DNA from: an uncultured Pelagibacteraceae bacterium
Lineage (GTDB): Bacteria > Pseudomonadota > Alphaproteobacteria > Pelagibacterales > AG-422-B15
Length of the DNA: 64,000 nucleotides
Assembly: GCA_902578305.1 (NCBI GenBank)
Contig: CACHCK010000004.1
Coordinates: 1 to 64,000 of the forward strand
Direction of reading: 5' to 3'
Below, in pieces: positions 1 through 10,619 of the stretch; position 1 is the first letter of the stretch, and every line of letters starts with the position of its first letter. The position numbers and the translations under genes are program-made. The notes below the pieces were generated by a model, which made no database searches, was not told the DNA's origin, and was given only the letters and a program-made list of their open reading frames with translations.

Positions 1-1782
1 ACTTTTGCGATGTCGCAATTACGGGGTTTTCGCACAGGAGGTACAATTCATTTTGTTATTAACAATCAAATAGGTTTCACCACAATGCCACATTATGGTC
101 GTTCAGCTCCATACTGTACCGAAATAGCAAAAATCATACAGGCGCCGATATTTCATGTTAATGGAGATGATGTTGAAGCAGTCGTTCATGTATGCAGACT
201 AGCAGTTGAATTTAGAAATAAATTTAAAACTGACGTTGTAGTAGATATGTTTTGTTATCGTCGATCTGGCCATAATGAAATGGATTTACCAGAATTTACA
301 CAGCCGCTAATGTATCAAAAAATTAAATCTCACCCGTCTACTCTTAAAATTTATGAAAAAAAACTTATTGAAGAAGGTGTTTTAACTAATGATGATGTTG
401 AAAATGAAAGATCAATTTACGCCAGTAAATTGAATGAAGAGTTAAAATTTGCAAAGTCGTATAAGCCAAATAAAGCTGACTGGCTTGAAGGTTCATGGAA
501 AGGTATAACGGTAGCGTCAATCGATGCAAGAAGAGGTAAAACAGCTATTACTGAAAATGAGCTTTTAAAAATTGGGGAAGAAATACATACCATTCCAGAA
601 AACTTTAACCCACATAGAAGAATAAAAAAAATTTATGATGATAGATTATCAAGTATACTAACAGGTAATGGAATTGACTGGGCAACCGCTGAGTCTCTTG
701 CATTTGCTTCATTGCTATCAGAAGGTTATGGAGTAAGGCTTTCAGGTCAAGACTCGGGCAGAGGCACTTTTAGTCAAAGACATGCAGTTCTTTATGATCA
801 AGTAAGCGAGAAAAGATTTGTACCATTGAGACATTTTAGAGAAAAACAAGGATTTTTTGAAATCATTGATAGTTTTTTATCTGAGTATGGTGTTTTGGGT
901 TTCGAATATGGTTATTCACAAGTTGATCCAAGAACTCTAGTGCTTTGGGAGGGTCAATTTGGTGACTTTGCAAACAATGCTCAGACAATAATTGACCAAT
1001 TTATAACTACTGGTGAGAGAAAATGGTTAAGAATGTCAGGTCTGACATTGCTTTTGCCACACGGCCATGAAGGCCAGGGGCCTGAACACACAAGTGGAAG
1101 ATTAGAGAGATTTTTACAAATGTGTGCCGAGGACAATATTCAAGTTGTTAATTGTACTTCACCCGCAAATTATTTTCATGCTCTTAGAAGACAGCTTCAT
1201 AGAGATTTCAGAAAACCACTGGTTATCATGACACCTAAATCTACATTAAGGCACAAAAAAAATACATCTAGCATTGAAGAATTTACAAATGGATCAACCT
1301 TTCATCGAATTTTAAGAAAAGAACTGACTTCAGATCAAAAATCAAAAGTAAATAGATTGCTTTTATGTTCTGGAAAAATATATTTTGAGCTTGATGACCA
1401 TCTTGAAAAATTAAAAAAAGATAACGTACACATTTTAAGATTTGATCAATTGTATCCATTTCCTTATGAAGTTTTAAAAGAAGAAGTGTTACAGTTTCCA
1501 AATGCGGAAATAATTTGGGTTCAAGAAGAGCCATCAAATATGGGAGCATTCAGATTTGTTAAACATCGTATTGAGTCAGTATTACAGGTAATAACAGGAA
1601 AATATAAAGAACTACTATTTATAGGTAGAAAGGCATCCGCATCTCCTGCTACTGGTATAGCTAATCGTCACGCAGAAAACCAAGCCAATATTATAAAGCT
1701 GGCTGTAGAGAGCGATATAAATGAAATTAAAAAACACAAGGATGGCGTAACATTAGTTAAATTTAAACTGCCGATTGAATAA
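1..1782 (+). CDS. sucA: 2-oxoglutarate dehydrogenase E1 component, C-terminal part (gene runs off the left edge)
   Basis: Open frame from base 1 (TFAMSQLRGFRTGGTIHFVINNQIGFTT); E1 motifs such as LLPHGHEGQGPEHTSGRLERFLQMCAEDNIQVVNCTSPANYFHALRRQ; followed by sucB and lpd. Confidence 0.96.
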   Translation, partial: TFAMSQLRGFRTGGTIHFVINNQIGFTTMPHYGRSAPYCTEIAKIIQAPIFHVNGDDVEAVVHVCRLAVEFRNKFKTDVVVDMFCYRRSGHNEMDLPEFTQPLMYQKIKSHPSTLKIYEKKLIEEGVLTNDDVENERSIYASKLNEELKFAKSYKPNKADWLEGSWKGITVASIDARRGKTAITENELLKIGEEIHTIPENFNPHRRIKKIYDDRLSSILTGNGIDWATAESLAFASLLSEGYGVRLSGQDSGRGTFSQRHAVLYDQVSEKRFVPLRHFREKQGFFEIIDSFLSEYGVLGFEYGYSQVDPRTLVLWEGQFGDFANNAQTIIDQFITTGERKWLRMSGLTLLLPHGHEGQGPEHTSGRLERFLQMCAEDNIQVVNCTSPANYFHALRRQLHRDFRKPLVIMTPKSTLRHKKNTSSIEEFTNGSTFHRILRKELTSDQKSKVNRLLLCSGKIYFELDDHLEKLKKDNVHILRFDQLYPFPYEVLKEEVLQFPNAEIIWVQEEPSNMGAFRFVKHRIESVLQVITGKYKELLFIGRKASASPATGIANRHAENQANIIKLAVESDINEIKKHKDGVTLVKFKLPIE

Positions 1783-1808
1783 TAATCTTAAAGTGTTAAA
1801 TATTAAAT

Positions 1809-3047
1809 ATGTCTGTTGAAATCAAAGTTCCTTCCCTCGGAGAAAGCGTTGTAGAGGCAACGGTAGCAAAATGGTATAAGAATGAAGGTGACTCTGTATC
1901 CGTCGATGAACCGCTGCTTGAGCTTGAAACAGATAAAGTAACTCTTGAAGTTCCTTCTCCATCAAATGGCTGTATACAAAAAATCAACGCACAAGAAGGT
2001 TCAACTGTTGAAGTTGGTGCAATCTTAGGGTCTATTGACGAAAATGCTTCTATAGAACAAAAAGTTGAACAGTCAGAACCAGTAAATGAAAAATCAGTTA
2101 CGACTCAAGAAAAAATTATTCCTGAGCAAGTAAAGTCTCCACCAAAAGAAGAGATGCCCATTCAAATTGATAACTTAAATAATCAAAAATTATCCCCTGC
2201 TGTAAGAAAAATTGCTGCTGAAAAGAATATAAATATTAATACTGTTACCTCTTCAAGAGAGGATGGTAGAATTACTAAATCTGACGTCATAAATTATCAA
2301 AACATAGAAAAACAAGAAAATACTCCTCAAACAATTAGACAAACCGATAAAAGAGAAGAACGAGTGCCCATGTCGCGATTAAGGCAAACCATAGCGAAAC
2401 GTCTAAAGGATGCTCAGAATAATGCTGCTATGCTCACAACATTTAATGAGGTTGATATGAGTGAGCTTATCAAGACACGTAATGATCATAAATCAGAATT
2501 TGAAAAAAAGTATGGCGTGAAATTAGGCTTCATGTCTTTTTTCGTGAAAGCATGTATAACTGCGCTGAGAGATATTCCTGAAGTAAACGCAGAAATTGAA
2601 AACAACGACGTCATTTATAAAAATTTTTACAATATTGGTGTTGCTGTTGGAACTGATCAAGGCCTTGTCGTGCCTGTTGTTAAAGACGCCGATAAAAAAT
2701 CTCTTGTTGAAGTAGAAAAAGAAATCTATCAACTGGGACAGAAAGCTCGTTCTGGCCAATTAAGTATTGAAGATATGCAGAGTGGTACATTTACAATATC
2801 CAATGGTGGTGTTTATGGATCTTTAATGTCAACTCCAATATTAAATCCACCTCAATCAGGAATATTGGGAATGCATAAAATAGAAGAAAGACCGATAGCT
2901 ATTGATGGTGAAATAAAAATTAGACCCATGATGTATCTTGCCCTTTCATACGATCATAGAATAGTAGACGGTAAAGGAGCCGTAACTTTTTTAGTCAGAG
3001 TTAAAGAGGGTCTAGAGGATCCAAGTAGACTATTGTTAGGAGTTTAA
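1809..3047 (+). CDS. sucB: Dihydrolipoyllysine-residue succinyltransferase (E2 of OGDH complex)
   Basis: N-terminal lipoyl domain ([14 protein letters not shown]), peripheral subunit-binding domain, catalytic C-terminus with [16 protein letters not shown]. Confidence 0.96.
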   Translation: MSVEIKVPSLGESVVEATVAKWYKNEGDSVSVDEPLLELETDKVTLEVPSPSNGCIQKINAQEGSTVEVGAILGSIDENASIEQKVEQSEPVNEKSVTTQEKIIPEQVKSPPKEEMPIQIDNLNNQKLSPAVRKIAAEKNININTVTSSREDGRITKSDVINYQNIEKQENTPQTIRQTDKREERVPMSRLRQTIAKRLKDAQNNAAMLTTFNEVDMSELIKTRNDHKSEFEKKYGVKLGFMSFFVKACITALRDIPEVNAEIENNDVIYKNFYNIGVAVGTDQGLVVPVVKDADKKSLVEVEKEIYQLGQKARSGQLSIEDMQSGTFTISNGGVYGSLMSTPILNPPQSGILGMHKIEERPIAIDGEIKIRPMMYLALSYDHRIVDGKGAVTFLVRVKEGLEDPSRLLLGV

Positions 3048-3048
3048 T

Positions 3049-4440
3049 TTGGAACAATTTGATATCACAGTGATTGGTAGCGGGCCTGCTGGTTACGTTT
3101 GTGCAATTAGGGCATCACAACTTGGATACAAAGTTTGTTGTATCGAAAAGGGACAAACGCTTGGCGGTACCTGCTTAAATATTGGATGTATTCCCTCAAA
3201 ATCTCTATTGCATTCTTCTCATTTATTTCATCAAGCTTCAGAACTTCATCAATTAGGAATTAATTTTGATAACGTATCGTTTGATCTAAATAAAATAATG
3301 AAATCTAAAAATGAAAGCGTCGAGTCACTTACAAATGGTATCGAATTTCTTTTTAAAAAAAATAAAGTTACAAGAAAATTGGGATTTGCCAAGTTCATTA
3401 ATAATGAGCAAATTGAGATTTTAACCGGCGATAGCTCTGAGGTTATTAAATCATCTAAAACAATTATTGCTACAGGTTCAGAAGTTGTTTCACCTGAGGG
3501 AGTGATCATTGATGAAATTGATATCTTATCATCCACTGGAGCTTTAAGTTTATCGTCTGTTCCAAAGCACTTAATGATTATTGGCGCAGGTTACATTGGC
3601 TTGGAAATGGGATCTGTTTGGTCAAGACTAGGATCAAAGGTAACAGTTATTGAATATGCTGACCGAATACTTCCTGGAATGGACCAAGAAATTTCTGATG
3701 CTTTTCAAAAAATACTCATTAAACAAGGATTTGATTTTAAGCTTTCTACTGCTCTAAGAAAGGTAAATAAAAGCAATGGCTCGCTTTCTGTTTCGGTTGA
3801 AAACAATGGTCAAACTCTTGATATGGATTGTGACAAAGTTTTAATATCGACTGGTCGAAAACCTTACACTTTTGGGCTGAGCTTAGAGAAGATAGGAGTA
3901 AAAATGAATGATAAAGGCTTTATTGAGACTAATCAGCATTTTAATACTTCGATTGAAAATATTTATGCAATCGGTGATTGTAAAGTAGGACCAATGCTTG
4001 CCCATAAAGCTTCAGAAGAAGGTACTGCTGTAGCTGAGATTATTGACGGTCAGGCTGGACACGTTAACTATAATACAATTCCATCGGTTATTTATACTGC
4101 CCCAGAAGTTGCATCAGTTGGAAAAACAGAGGAAGAATTAAAGAAAAACAACATCACATACAAAATAGGTAAATTTCCGTTTTCAGCAAATGGTAAAGCT
4201 AAAGTGATGAATGAAACAAGCGGGTTTGTTAAGATCTTATCTGATAAAAATACAGATGAAGTATTAGGTGTTCATATCATTGGAGCAGACGCTGGCAACC
4301 TTATTGGCGAACTCACAATTGCAATGGAATTTGGAGCATCAGCTGAAGATATCGCAAGAACGTGTCACGCACATCCAACTCTAACAGAATCAATAAAAGA
4401 AGCTGCGTTAAACGTGGATAATCAAGCTATTCATATTTAG
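3049..4440 (+). CDS. lpdA: Dihydrolipoyl dehydrogenase (E3), TTG start
   Basis: GGTCLNIGCIPSKSLLHSSHL redox-active motif, GAGYIGLEMGSVW, HAHPTLTE C-terminus; directly after sucB. Confidence 0.95.
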   Translation: MEQFDITVIGSGPAGYVCAIRASQLGYKVCCIEKGQTLGGTCLNIGCIPSKSLLHSSHLFHQASELHQLGINFDNVSFDLNKIMKSKNESVESLTNGIEFLFKKNKVTRKLGFAKFINNEQIEILTGDSSEVIKSSKTIIATGSEVVSPEGVIIDEIDILSSTGALSLSSVPKHLMIIGAGYIGLEMGSVWSRLGSKVTVIEYADRILPGMDQEISDAFQKILIKQGFDFKLSTALRKVNKSNGSLSVSVENNGQTLDMDCDKVLISTGRKPYTFGLSLEKIGVKMNDKGFIETNQHFNTSIENIYAIGDCKVGPMLAHKASEEGTAVAEIIDGQAGHVNYNTIPSVIYTAPEVASVGKTEEELKKNNITYKIGKFPFSANGKAKVMNETSGFVKILSDKNTDEVLGVHIIGADAGNLIGELTIAMEFGASAEDIARTCHAHPTLTESIKEAALNVDNQAIHI

Positions 4441-5017
4441 CTTCCTTTATTGTTATTAATAAAGTCATCAAGTACAGCCAGACTGCTACAACTACATGAT
4501 AAAAATGCCAGCTGAGATTTGGTTCAAACAGCTGAACCTGTCTAATAATAAAATTAACCAGTATTATTGAAAAAATGAAGCTTGATACGAAACGAGAAGA
4601 AATTTTTTCTCTTGGTATCAAAAAAGAAAAAATTATTCCAAAAACAAGCCACATAACAGCATACATAATGATTAAACTCTTTGCTTGAAAGAAAATATAT
4701 ATACTTATCAATGCCATTATAAGTGCAAAAATTAAAATTATCTTTTCATTAATTAACTGACTTTTTTTAATGACGTCTATCGTGATGAGGGGTACTCCGA
4801 ATAGAAGTGATAGAGCTGTGAACAATTGATGTGAAGACTTCAGCTCGGTATGCATGTTCAAGCCAAACCTAAGGGTTGCTAAAAAAGCTGCGACTGCCAG
4901 TACTAAAACTCCAGCAGCAGCAAAGTTTAGCTTATGTTGCAAAAAGACTCTTATTGAGTATGCACCAGCTATTACAATCAGTATTTCAGAAAGAGCAAAA
5001 TGAGCTGGAGGTGTCAT
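4427..5017 (-). CDS. Hypothetical multi-pass membrane protein
   Basis: 196-aa ORF with several hydrophobic segments; 1-nt junction with the upstream desaturase ORF; tail-to-tail 14-bp overlap with lpdA. Confidence 0.7.
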   Translation of the reverse strand: MTPPAHFALSEILIVIAGAYSIRVFLQHKLNFAAAGVLVLAVAAFLATLRFGLNMHTELKSSHQLFTALSLLFGVPLITIDVIKKSQLINEKIILIFALIMALISIYIFFQAKSLIIMYAVMWLVFGIIFSFLIPREKISSRFVSSFIFSIILVNFIIRQVQLFEPNLSWHFYHVVVAVWLYLMTLLITIKEAKYE

Positions 5018-5937
5018 TAATGACTTTTAATCGCCCTGTTATAGTCTTCTTTAATTTGAGTTGAGGTTTTTCGGGTTCCGTCATGCGACCATCCAGGAGG
5101 GCCGAAAAGATACATAAATCTATCTTTAAGCGAAATACCGCGCATTGAAATGTCTTTAAATATATTTGCATATTCTTCAAATAATATCCTAAGAGGATTC
5201 AAAGATGTCATCGGAACCACCAATCCATAGTCACAAGGTTCTTTTGGATCTTCAGCAACAAATGTTCCAAACATTCTATCCCAAACCATTAGTGTTCCAG
5301 CATAATTTGCATCAAGGTATTTCGGATTTCTTGCATGATGAACTCTATGGTGTGAAGGTGTGTTAAATAAATACTCATACCAGCGTGGTAACTTATATAT
5401 AGTTTGAGTGTGGCATAAATATTGGTAGTAACCGTTTATAAACACACAGAATAAAACCATTACTGGATCAAAGCCAATGATTACGAGTGGTATTTTGAGC
5501 ATTCGAGTTCCAGTGAAATGTTTTGTAAATGGTTGTCTTGCACCCACATCGATGCCCATTCTTTCTGAAGAGTGGTGAGTTCGATGCAGCCCCCAGCCCC
5601 ATCGCCATCGATGACAAATTCTGTGATGTAAATAAAAAGTTAAATCATCAAGTATGAAGCATAAAACTAAAGCGCTTAAAGTAAATGGGAATGTATAAAT
5701 CTGAAATTCCTTAGCCCAAAATAGAGCTCCTAGTGTTATAAACGCAAATATTCCATTAACAGGGTAACTTAAAACTCCCATGGAGATATTTAATATCCAT
5801 TCTTTAAAATCATTTTTACCTTTCAGTTTAAAGAAATATATAGCTAATGTTTCTACAACTGCTATTCCAATTAAAATTGGCACTAATAACCAAAAAAGCT
5901 CTAGAGCGGAATATTGGAACAAAAAATCAACTGACAT
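5017..5937 (-). CDS. Sterol desaturase / fatty acid hydroxylase family protein
   Basis: Histidine clusters HHRICHRWRW, HRTHHSS, HHRVHHARNP typical of the FA_hydroxylase family; several TM segments. Confidence 0.9.
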   Translation of the reverse strand: MSVDFLFQYSALELFWLLVPILIGIAVVETLAIYFFKLKGKNDFKEWILNISMGVLSYPVNGIFAFITLGALFWAKEFQIYTFPFTLSALVLCFILDDLTFYLHHRICHRWRWGWGLHRTHHSSERMGIDVGARQPFTKHFTGTRMLKIPLVIIGFDPVMVLFCVFINGYYQYLCHTQTIYKLPRWYEYLFNTPSHHRVHHARNPKYLDANYAGTLMVWDRMFGTFVAEDPKEPCDYGLVVPMTSLNPLRILFEEYANIFKDISMRGISLKDRFMYLFGPPGWSHDGTRKTSTQIKEDYNRAIKSH

Positions 5938-6322
5938 TTTTAAAACTCTCTAACATGTTACCCATCATCTTGTGTATTATATTAACTCCCTGGAGTGGTC
6001 TGATAAATACTTTAAATTCAGTAATAAGTCCAGCTTCATTCCATGTGATGAGGTCGATTCCATTAATATCAGTATCTTCAATAGTCAAAGTAAATTCAAG
6101 GCTTGCGTTTGTTTTTCCAATTATTTCTTTATGATATTTAAAATTTGATGCATTAAATACTTCTGATGCAGCCATTAAATATTTTAATGTGATATCTTTT
6201 CCTCGCTGAGGTGTGTACACAACTGGAGAATAAAAAATAACATGCTCATCTAATATCTCTGTCAGAGCATTATAGTCTCGAAGATTAACAACATCATGCC
6301 ATCTTGATATCGGGTTTTGCAT
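5927..6322 (-). CDS. SnoaL-like / NTF2-like fold protein
   Basis: ~130 aa, 'W.DVVNLRDYNALTEILDEHVIFYSPVVYTPQRGKD' style N-terminus typical of SnoaL/NTF2-like proteins; 11-nt overlap with desaturase ORF. Confidence 0.75.
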   Translation of the reverse strand: MQNPISRWHDVVNLRDYNALTEILDEHVIFYSPVVYTPQRGKDITLKYLMAASEVFNASNFKYHKEIIGKTNASLEFTLTIEDTDINGIDLITWNEAGLITEFKVFIRPLQGVNIIHKMMGNMLESFKNVS

Positions 6323-6343
6323 ATATATTAATATATAATTTAT

Positions 6344-7261
6344 TTATTTCTTAGCAAGCGGATGGGTTTTTGAATATGCTTCATATAGTCGCTCAGTCTC
6401 AACTTTTGTATATCTTTGAGTTGTGGAAAGACTGCTATGTCCCAATAATTCCTGAATTGTTCTCAAGTCTCCACCTGAGTCCAGCAAATGTGTAGCAAAA
6501 CTATGTCTCAACGCATGAGGGGTTGCAGTTTCAGGTAAAGACAAATTATGTCTAATTTTTTCCAAAGTATATTGAATAATTCTCGGACTAAGACGGTTCA
6601 TTCTTTTACCTAAAAAAAGTGGATCACCATTTTCAAAAACTTTTGGACACTCTTTTATATATTCATTTATTTCGCGCTTAATAAATTCCATTAAAGGCAC
6701 GAGTCTTTCTTTGTTACCTTTTCCTCTAATAACCAGATATTCATTTTCATTAATATCATCATAATTCAAATTTAATGCCTCAGATATTCTCAATCCACAT
6801 CCATATAAAAGCATAAGGATTGACTTATTTCGTAATCCTACCCATTTCTCTTTTTCAATTTCTTGAGAATATTTAATAGCTTCAATTGCAAGATCAGCTG
6901 AAATTGGTCTGGGCAAAGACTTTTTTGCTTTAGGAGATTTTAAGGATTGTATCGTACTATTTTTTATTTTTTCATTCTTTACTAAGAAATTAAAAAAAGA
7001 TTTTAATGATGATATCACTCGTGCAATTGATGTAGTTCCAATGCCTTGATTTCTTAAAAAGGATAAGAAACTTCTGAAGTCAGAAATTTGCATACTATCA
7101 AGATCACTCATTGATAAGCTACCCCCAAAATGATCCTTTGAAAAAATTAAAAATTTTTCAATGTCATTTTTGTAGCTTATAAGCGTGTTATCGCTTAAGT
7201 TTCTTACTTTCTGTAAATTCTCAATCCAATCGTGAAAGCATTCTTTAACTTGATTATTCAC
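6344..7261 (-). CDS. xerC: Tyrosine recombinase XerC/XerD family
   Basis: Core-binding and catalytic domains; RNKSILMLLYGCGLRISEALNL, TPHALRHSFATHLLDSGGDLRTIQELLGHSSLSTTQRYT. Confidence 0.9.
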   Translation of the reverse strand: MNNQVKECFHDWIENLQKVRNLSDNTLISYKNDIEKFLIFSKDHFGGSLSMSDLDSMQISDFRSFLSFLRNQGIGTTSIARVISSLKSFFNFLVKNEKIKNSTIQSLKSPKAKKSLPRPISADLAIEAIKYSQEIEKEKWVGLRNKSILMLLYGCGLRISEALNLNYDDINENEYLVIRGKGNKERLVPLMEFIKREINEYIKECPKVFENGDPLFLGKRMNRLSPRIIQYTLEKIRHNLSLPETATPHALRHSFATHLLDSGGDLRTIQELLGHSSLSTTQRYTKVETERLYEAYSKTHPLAKK

Positions 7262-7264
7262 ACA

Positions 7265-7921
7265 CTAAAGAATTTTTTGGTTCGTTTTTTTCCAATCATC
7301 GAGAAAAGCTTTTAAACCCTTATCTGTTAAGGGATGCTTATATAGCTTTTCAAGCGTTGCAGGCGGCAAGGTGACTACGTCAGCACCAATCATTCCAGAC
7401 TCAATAACATGATCAACAGTTCTAACTGAAGCAACTAATATTTTTGTTTTAATATTTTTATAATTTGAATATATCGCTTTGATTTCTCTAATTAGGTTCA
7501 TTCCATTTTCACCTATATCATCTAACCGTCCAACAAATGGAGATATATATGTTGCTCCACATTTAGCAGCAATTAATGCCTGTGCAGCTGAAAAACATAG
7601 GGTTACATTGGTCTTGATCTTTTTGCTGCTTAGTATCTTACAAGCTTTAAGTCCTTCTTCTGTTAAAGGTAACTTAATAACAATATTTTTAGATATTTTT
7701 GATAGTATTTTTGCTTCAGCAATCATTCCCTTGCATTCAATGGCCGTAACTTCAGCACTAATCGGCCCTTTTATCATTTTAGAAATTTCTTTAAGTATTT
7801 TTTTAAAATCTTTTCCTGATTTAGCCACTAATGATGGATTGGTTGTAATTCCATTAATCAAGCCGGTTTCTTTAAATTCTCTAATTACTTCTACATCTGC
7901 TGTATCTAAAAAGAATTCCAT
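7265..7921 (-). CDS. fsa: Fructose-6-phosphate aldolase / transaldolase-like protein
   Basis: [36 protein letters not shown]; Lys motif in [15 protein letters not shown]; ~218 aa. Confidence 0.93.
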   Translation of the reverse strand: MEFFLDTADVEVIREFKETGLINGITTNPSLVAKSGKDFKKILKEISKMIKGPISAEVTAIECKGMIAEAKILSKISKNIVIKLPLTEEGLKACKILSSKKIKTNVTLCFSAAQALIAAKCGATYISPFVGRLDDIGENGMNLIREIKAIYSNYKNIKTKILVASVRTVDHVIESGMIGADVVTLPPATLEKLYKHPLTDKGLKAFLDDWKKTNQKIL

Positions 7922-7979
7922 AACAAATAATATTTTGACTGATATATTTATATCATAGTTAGAGATTCAAACAAAATTT

Positions 7980-9974
7980 ATGAATAAAATTATTTACTAT
8001 ATAGATGTCTTATTAGCTCACAATGTAAGTGAAGAATTTACCTATAAACACGAAACGATTGAAAAACCTAGAGTTGGAACGATTGTTTTAGCTCCTCTGC
8101 GCTCAGGAGAAAAAGTTGGAATTATCACCAAAGTAAACAGTGTTTTAAATGACTCAAAAATAAAGTTGAAATTTATAAAAGAAATTTCACCCGAATATAG
8201 ACTGAATTCAAAAATGATAAAGTTTTTAAATTGGGTTAGTAATTACAATTTAATTGATAGAGGGTTAGTTCTCAAAATGATTTTGTCGCATAGTAAATTT
8301 TATTTTAAAAAGAAAAAAACAAAAGAACTCACTTCGAATATTAAAAAAAATGTTAAGACAATAAAGCTAAGTTTGGAGCAAAAAAGGGCTTCTCAAGATA
8401 TACTAAAAATTTTTCAACAACGAAATTTTAAGCCTGTCCTACTTGATGGTGTCCCTGGGTCTGGAAAAACAGAAGTTTATTTTGATGTTATAAAAAATTT
8501 TGTTAAAGACGGTGAACAAGTTTTAATTATGTTCCCAGAAGTTTCATTGACAGGAGACTTTGTAAATAGAATTGAAGAAAGATTTGGGTTTTCACCAGTA
8601 GTTTGGCACTCAAAGATAAGTACTGCTTATAAAACAAAAGTATTAAAAAGTATTATTGATGGCACTTCTCAAATTATTGTTGGTGCTCGTTCCTCTTTAT
8701 TTCTACCATACAAAAACCTATCAATGATTGTCTTAGATGAAGAACATGACAGCTCTTATAAACAAGAAGAACAAGGTATATACCACGCACGGGACATGTC
8801 AGTCGTTAAGAGTTCAATAGAAGATATTCCAATTATTTTAGCAAGCGCTACCCCATCACTCGAGACAATTTTTAATGTGATGAATAAAAAATATAATAAA
8901 GTTTCGATCAAAAATAAGTATTTTAATCAAGAAGAAAATGAAATTTTCATAGTTAATATGAAAAAAGAAAAATTAAAAAAAGATCAATGGTTGTCTGAAA
9001 GACTCATTAAAGAAATCAGTCAGACATTGAAAAAAAAACAGCAGACATTGCTTTATATTAACAAAAGAGGATATGCACCCGTAATTATTTGTAAGACATG
9101 TGGGCATAAAATAACATGTAAAAACTGCTCGAGTTACTTAGTAGAACACTTAAATAATAAAAAATTACTATGTCATCACTGTGGTCATAGTATTTTAACT
9201 AAGGGCTTAGAATGTCCTTCATGTCAAAATAATGATAGCCACTTTATTGATTATGGAGCCGGCATTGAAAAAATATTTACAGAAATTTCGAAAACTTTTC
9301 CCTTGGCAAAGATATGCCTATTCTCTAGTGATCATATAAAATCGCAAGATGAATTAGAAATTAAGGTAAAACAAATTAAAGATCATGAATATGATATTAT
9401 TATTGGAACTCAACTTATAACTAAAGGTTATCACTTTCCTAACCTTGCATGTGTTGGAATAATTGATGCGGATATGACATTGAAAGGTGGTGATCTGAGA
9501 GCCTCTGAAAAAACTTATCAGGCCTTATACCAAGTATCCGGAAGAGCAGGACGGGCTCAAACAAAAGGAAGAGTGATTATTCAAACATATTATCCTGAAA
9601 ACGAAACTATTCAGTCTCTTTCACAATTAGATCGAGATGCATTTTATGAAAATGAAATATATTATCGCAAACTTAATAACCTTCCACCCTCAGGAAAAAT
9701 GGCAGCAATAATTGTTAGTGGAAATAATATTGCCAAGGTGAGGGAGCAATGCAGTATCATGTTTGGTTCTATTCCAAATATTTCAGAACTTGAAATATAT
9801 GGTCCTGCGCCAGCCCCATTATCCAAGTTAAAAGGACGCCACAGACAGAGATTTTTGATACATGACAAAAAAGCCAGAAATATGCAAAAAATAGTCAATG
9901 CTTGGCTCAAGAATTCCAAATCATTATCGAGCGTAAACATATCTGTGGATATCGACCCATTTAGCTTTGTATAA
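7980..9974 (+). CDS. priA: Primosomal protein N' (PriA helicase)
   Basis: DGVPGSGKTEVYF Walker A, LDEEHDSSYKQEE, paired zinc-binding cysteines CKTCGHKITCKNCSSYL...CHHCGH...CPSCQ, GTQLITKGYHFPNL. Confidence 0.95.
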   Translation: MNKIIYYIDVLLAHNVSEEFTYKHETIEKPRVGTIVLAPLRSGEKVGIITKVNSVLNDSKIKLKFIKEISPEYRLNSKMIKFLNWVSNYNLIDRGLVLKMILSHSKFYFKKKKTKELTSNIKKNVKTIKLSLEQKRASQDILKIFQQRNFKPVLLDGVPGSGKTEVYFDVIKNFVKDGEQVLIMFPEVSLTGDFVNRIEERFGFSPVVWHSKISTAYKTKVLKSIIDGTSQIIVGARSSLFLPYKNLSMIVLDEEHDSSYKQEEQGIYHARDMSVVKSSIEDIPIILASATPSLETIFNVMNKKYNKVSIKNKYFNQEENEIFIVNMKKEKLKKDQWLSERLIKEISQTLKKKQQTLLYINKRGYAPVIICKTCGHKITCKNCSSYLVEHLNNKKLLCHHCGHSILTKGLECPSCQNNDSHFIDYGAGIEKIFTEISKTFPLAKICLFSSDHIKSQDELEIKVKQIKDHEYDIIIGTQLITKGYHFPNLACVGIIDADMTLKGGDLRASEKTYQALYQVSGRAGRAQTKGRVIIQTYYPENETIQSLSQLDRDAFYENEIYYRKLNNLPPSGKMAAIIVSGNNIAKVREQCSIMFGSIPNISELEIYGPAPAPLSKLKGRHRQRFLIHDKKARNMQKIVNAWLKNSKSLSSVNISVDIDPFSFV

Positions 9975-10058
9975 AATTCGAATTGCGACATTCCAATACT
10001 TGAAAAATATGAGAGTTAATGGTACGGAAAGAGTGAATTTTTAAGGAATTTCCACATA

Positions 10059-10619
10059 ATGGCTAACGCAAGTACAAGACAAATCGCATCAGTTGATAGA
10101 TATGCTAATGCATTATTTCAGCTGGCAAAAGAAGCCAAAGTACTCGAAACTGTTTCCAGTGAACTTTTAAATTTAAAAAAAATATTGAATGAAGATGATA
10201 CTTTATTATCCATGGTTAAAAACCCTTCAATCAGCAAATCTAATAAATTTAATTTTTTTAATTCACTTTCTGAGAAAATTGAAATGTCTAAGCTGGCAAA
10301 AAATTTTATTGGAGTAATAATTAATAAAAACCGAATAAACTACTTAATGGATATAATTAATTCATTTGAAGAATTAATGTCTGGACTTAAGGGTGAGATG
10401 TCAGCAACAATTACTTCAGCTAAAGTTCTAAAAGAAGAAGAATTAAAGCATATTAAAGATAAACTCAAAGATAAGTTTAGTTCAGAATTTAATATTAACA
10501 CTATAGTTGATGAGACTTTAATAGGGGGTCTTAAAATACAAGTTGGCAGTCAAATGATTGATAGCAGTATTAAAAATCAACTCCAAACATTAAAAGAAAA
10601 AATGAAAGAGGTCGCTTAA
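10059..10619 (+). CDS. atpH: ATP synthase F1 subunit delta
   Basis: [13 protein letters not shown]-terminus; [25 protein letters not shown]-terminus; first gene of atpHAGDC. Confidence 0.95.
   Translation: MANASTRQIASVDRYANALFQLAKEAKVLETVSSELLNLKKILNEDDTLLSMVKNPSISKSNKFNFFNSLSEKIEMSKLAKNFIGVIINKNRINYLMDIINSFEELMSGLKGEMSATITSAKVLKEEELKHIKDKLKDKFSSEFNINTIVDETLIGGLKIQVGSQMIDSSIKNQLQTLKEKMKEVA

Noticed and set aside
1283-1549. Antisense ORFs inside conserved genes (e.g. 1283-1549, 2523-2759, 3249-3536, 7479-7958, 13942-14145, 20626-20988, 56317-56592)
   Set aside because: All lie opposite well-conserved CDSs, have no recognisable domains and are expected by chance in AT-rich coding DNA.
6344-7261. 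Tyrosine recombinase as evidence of an integrated element
   Set aside because: Size and motifs match housekeeping XerC/XerD; flanked by fsa and priA with no att-like repeats or cargo genes.
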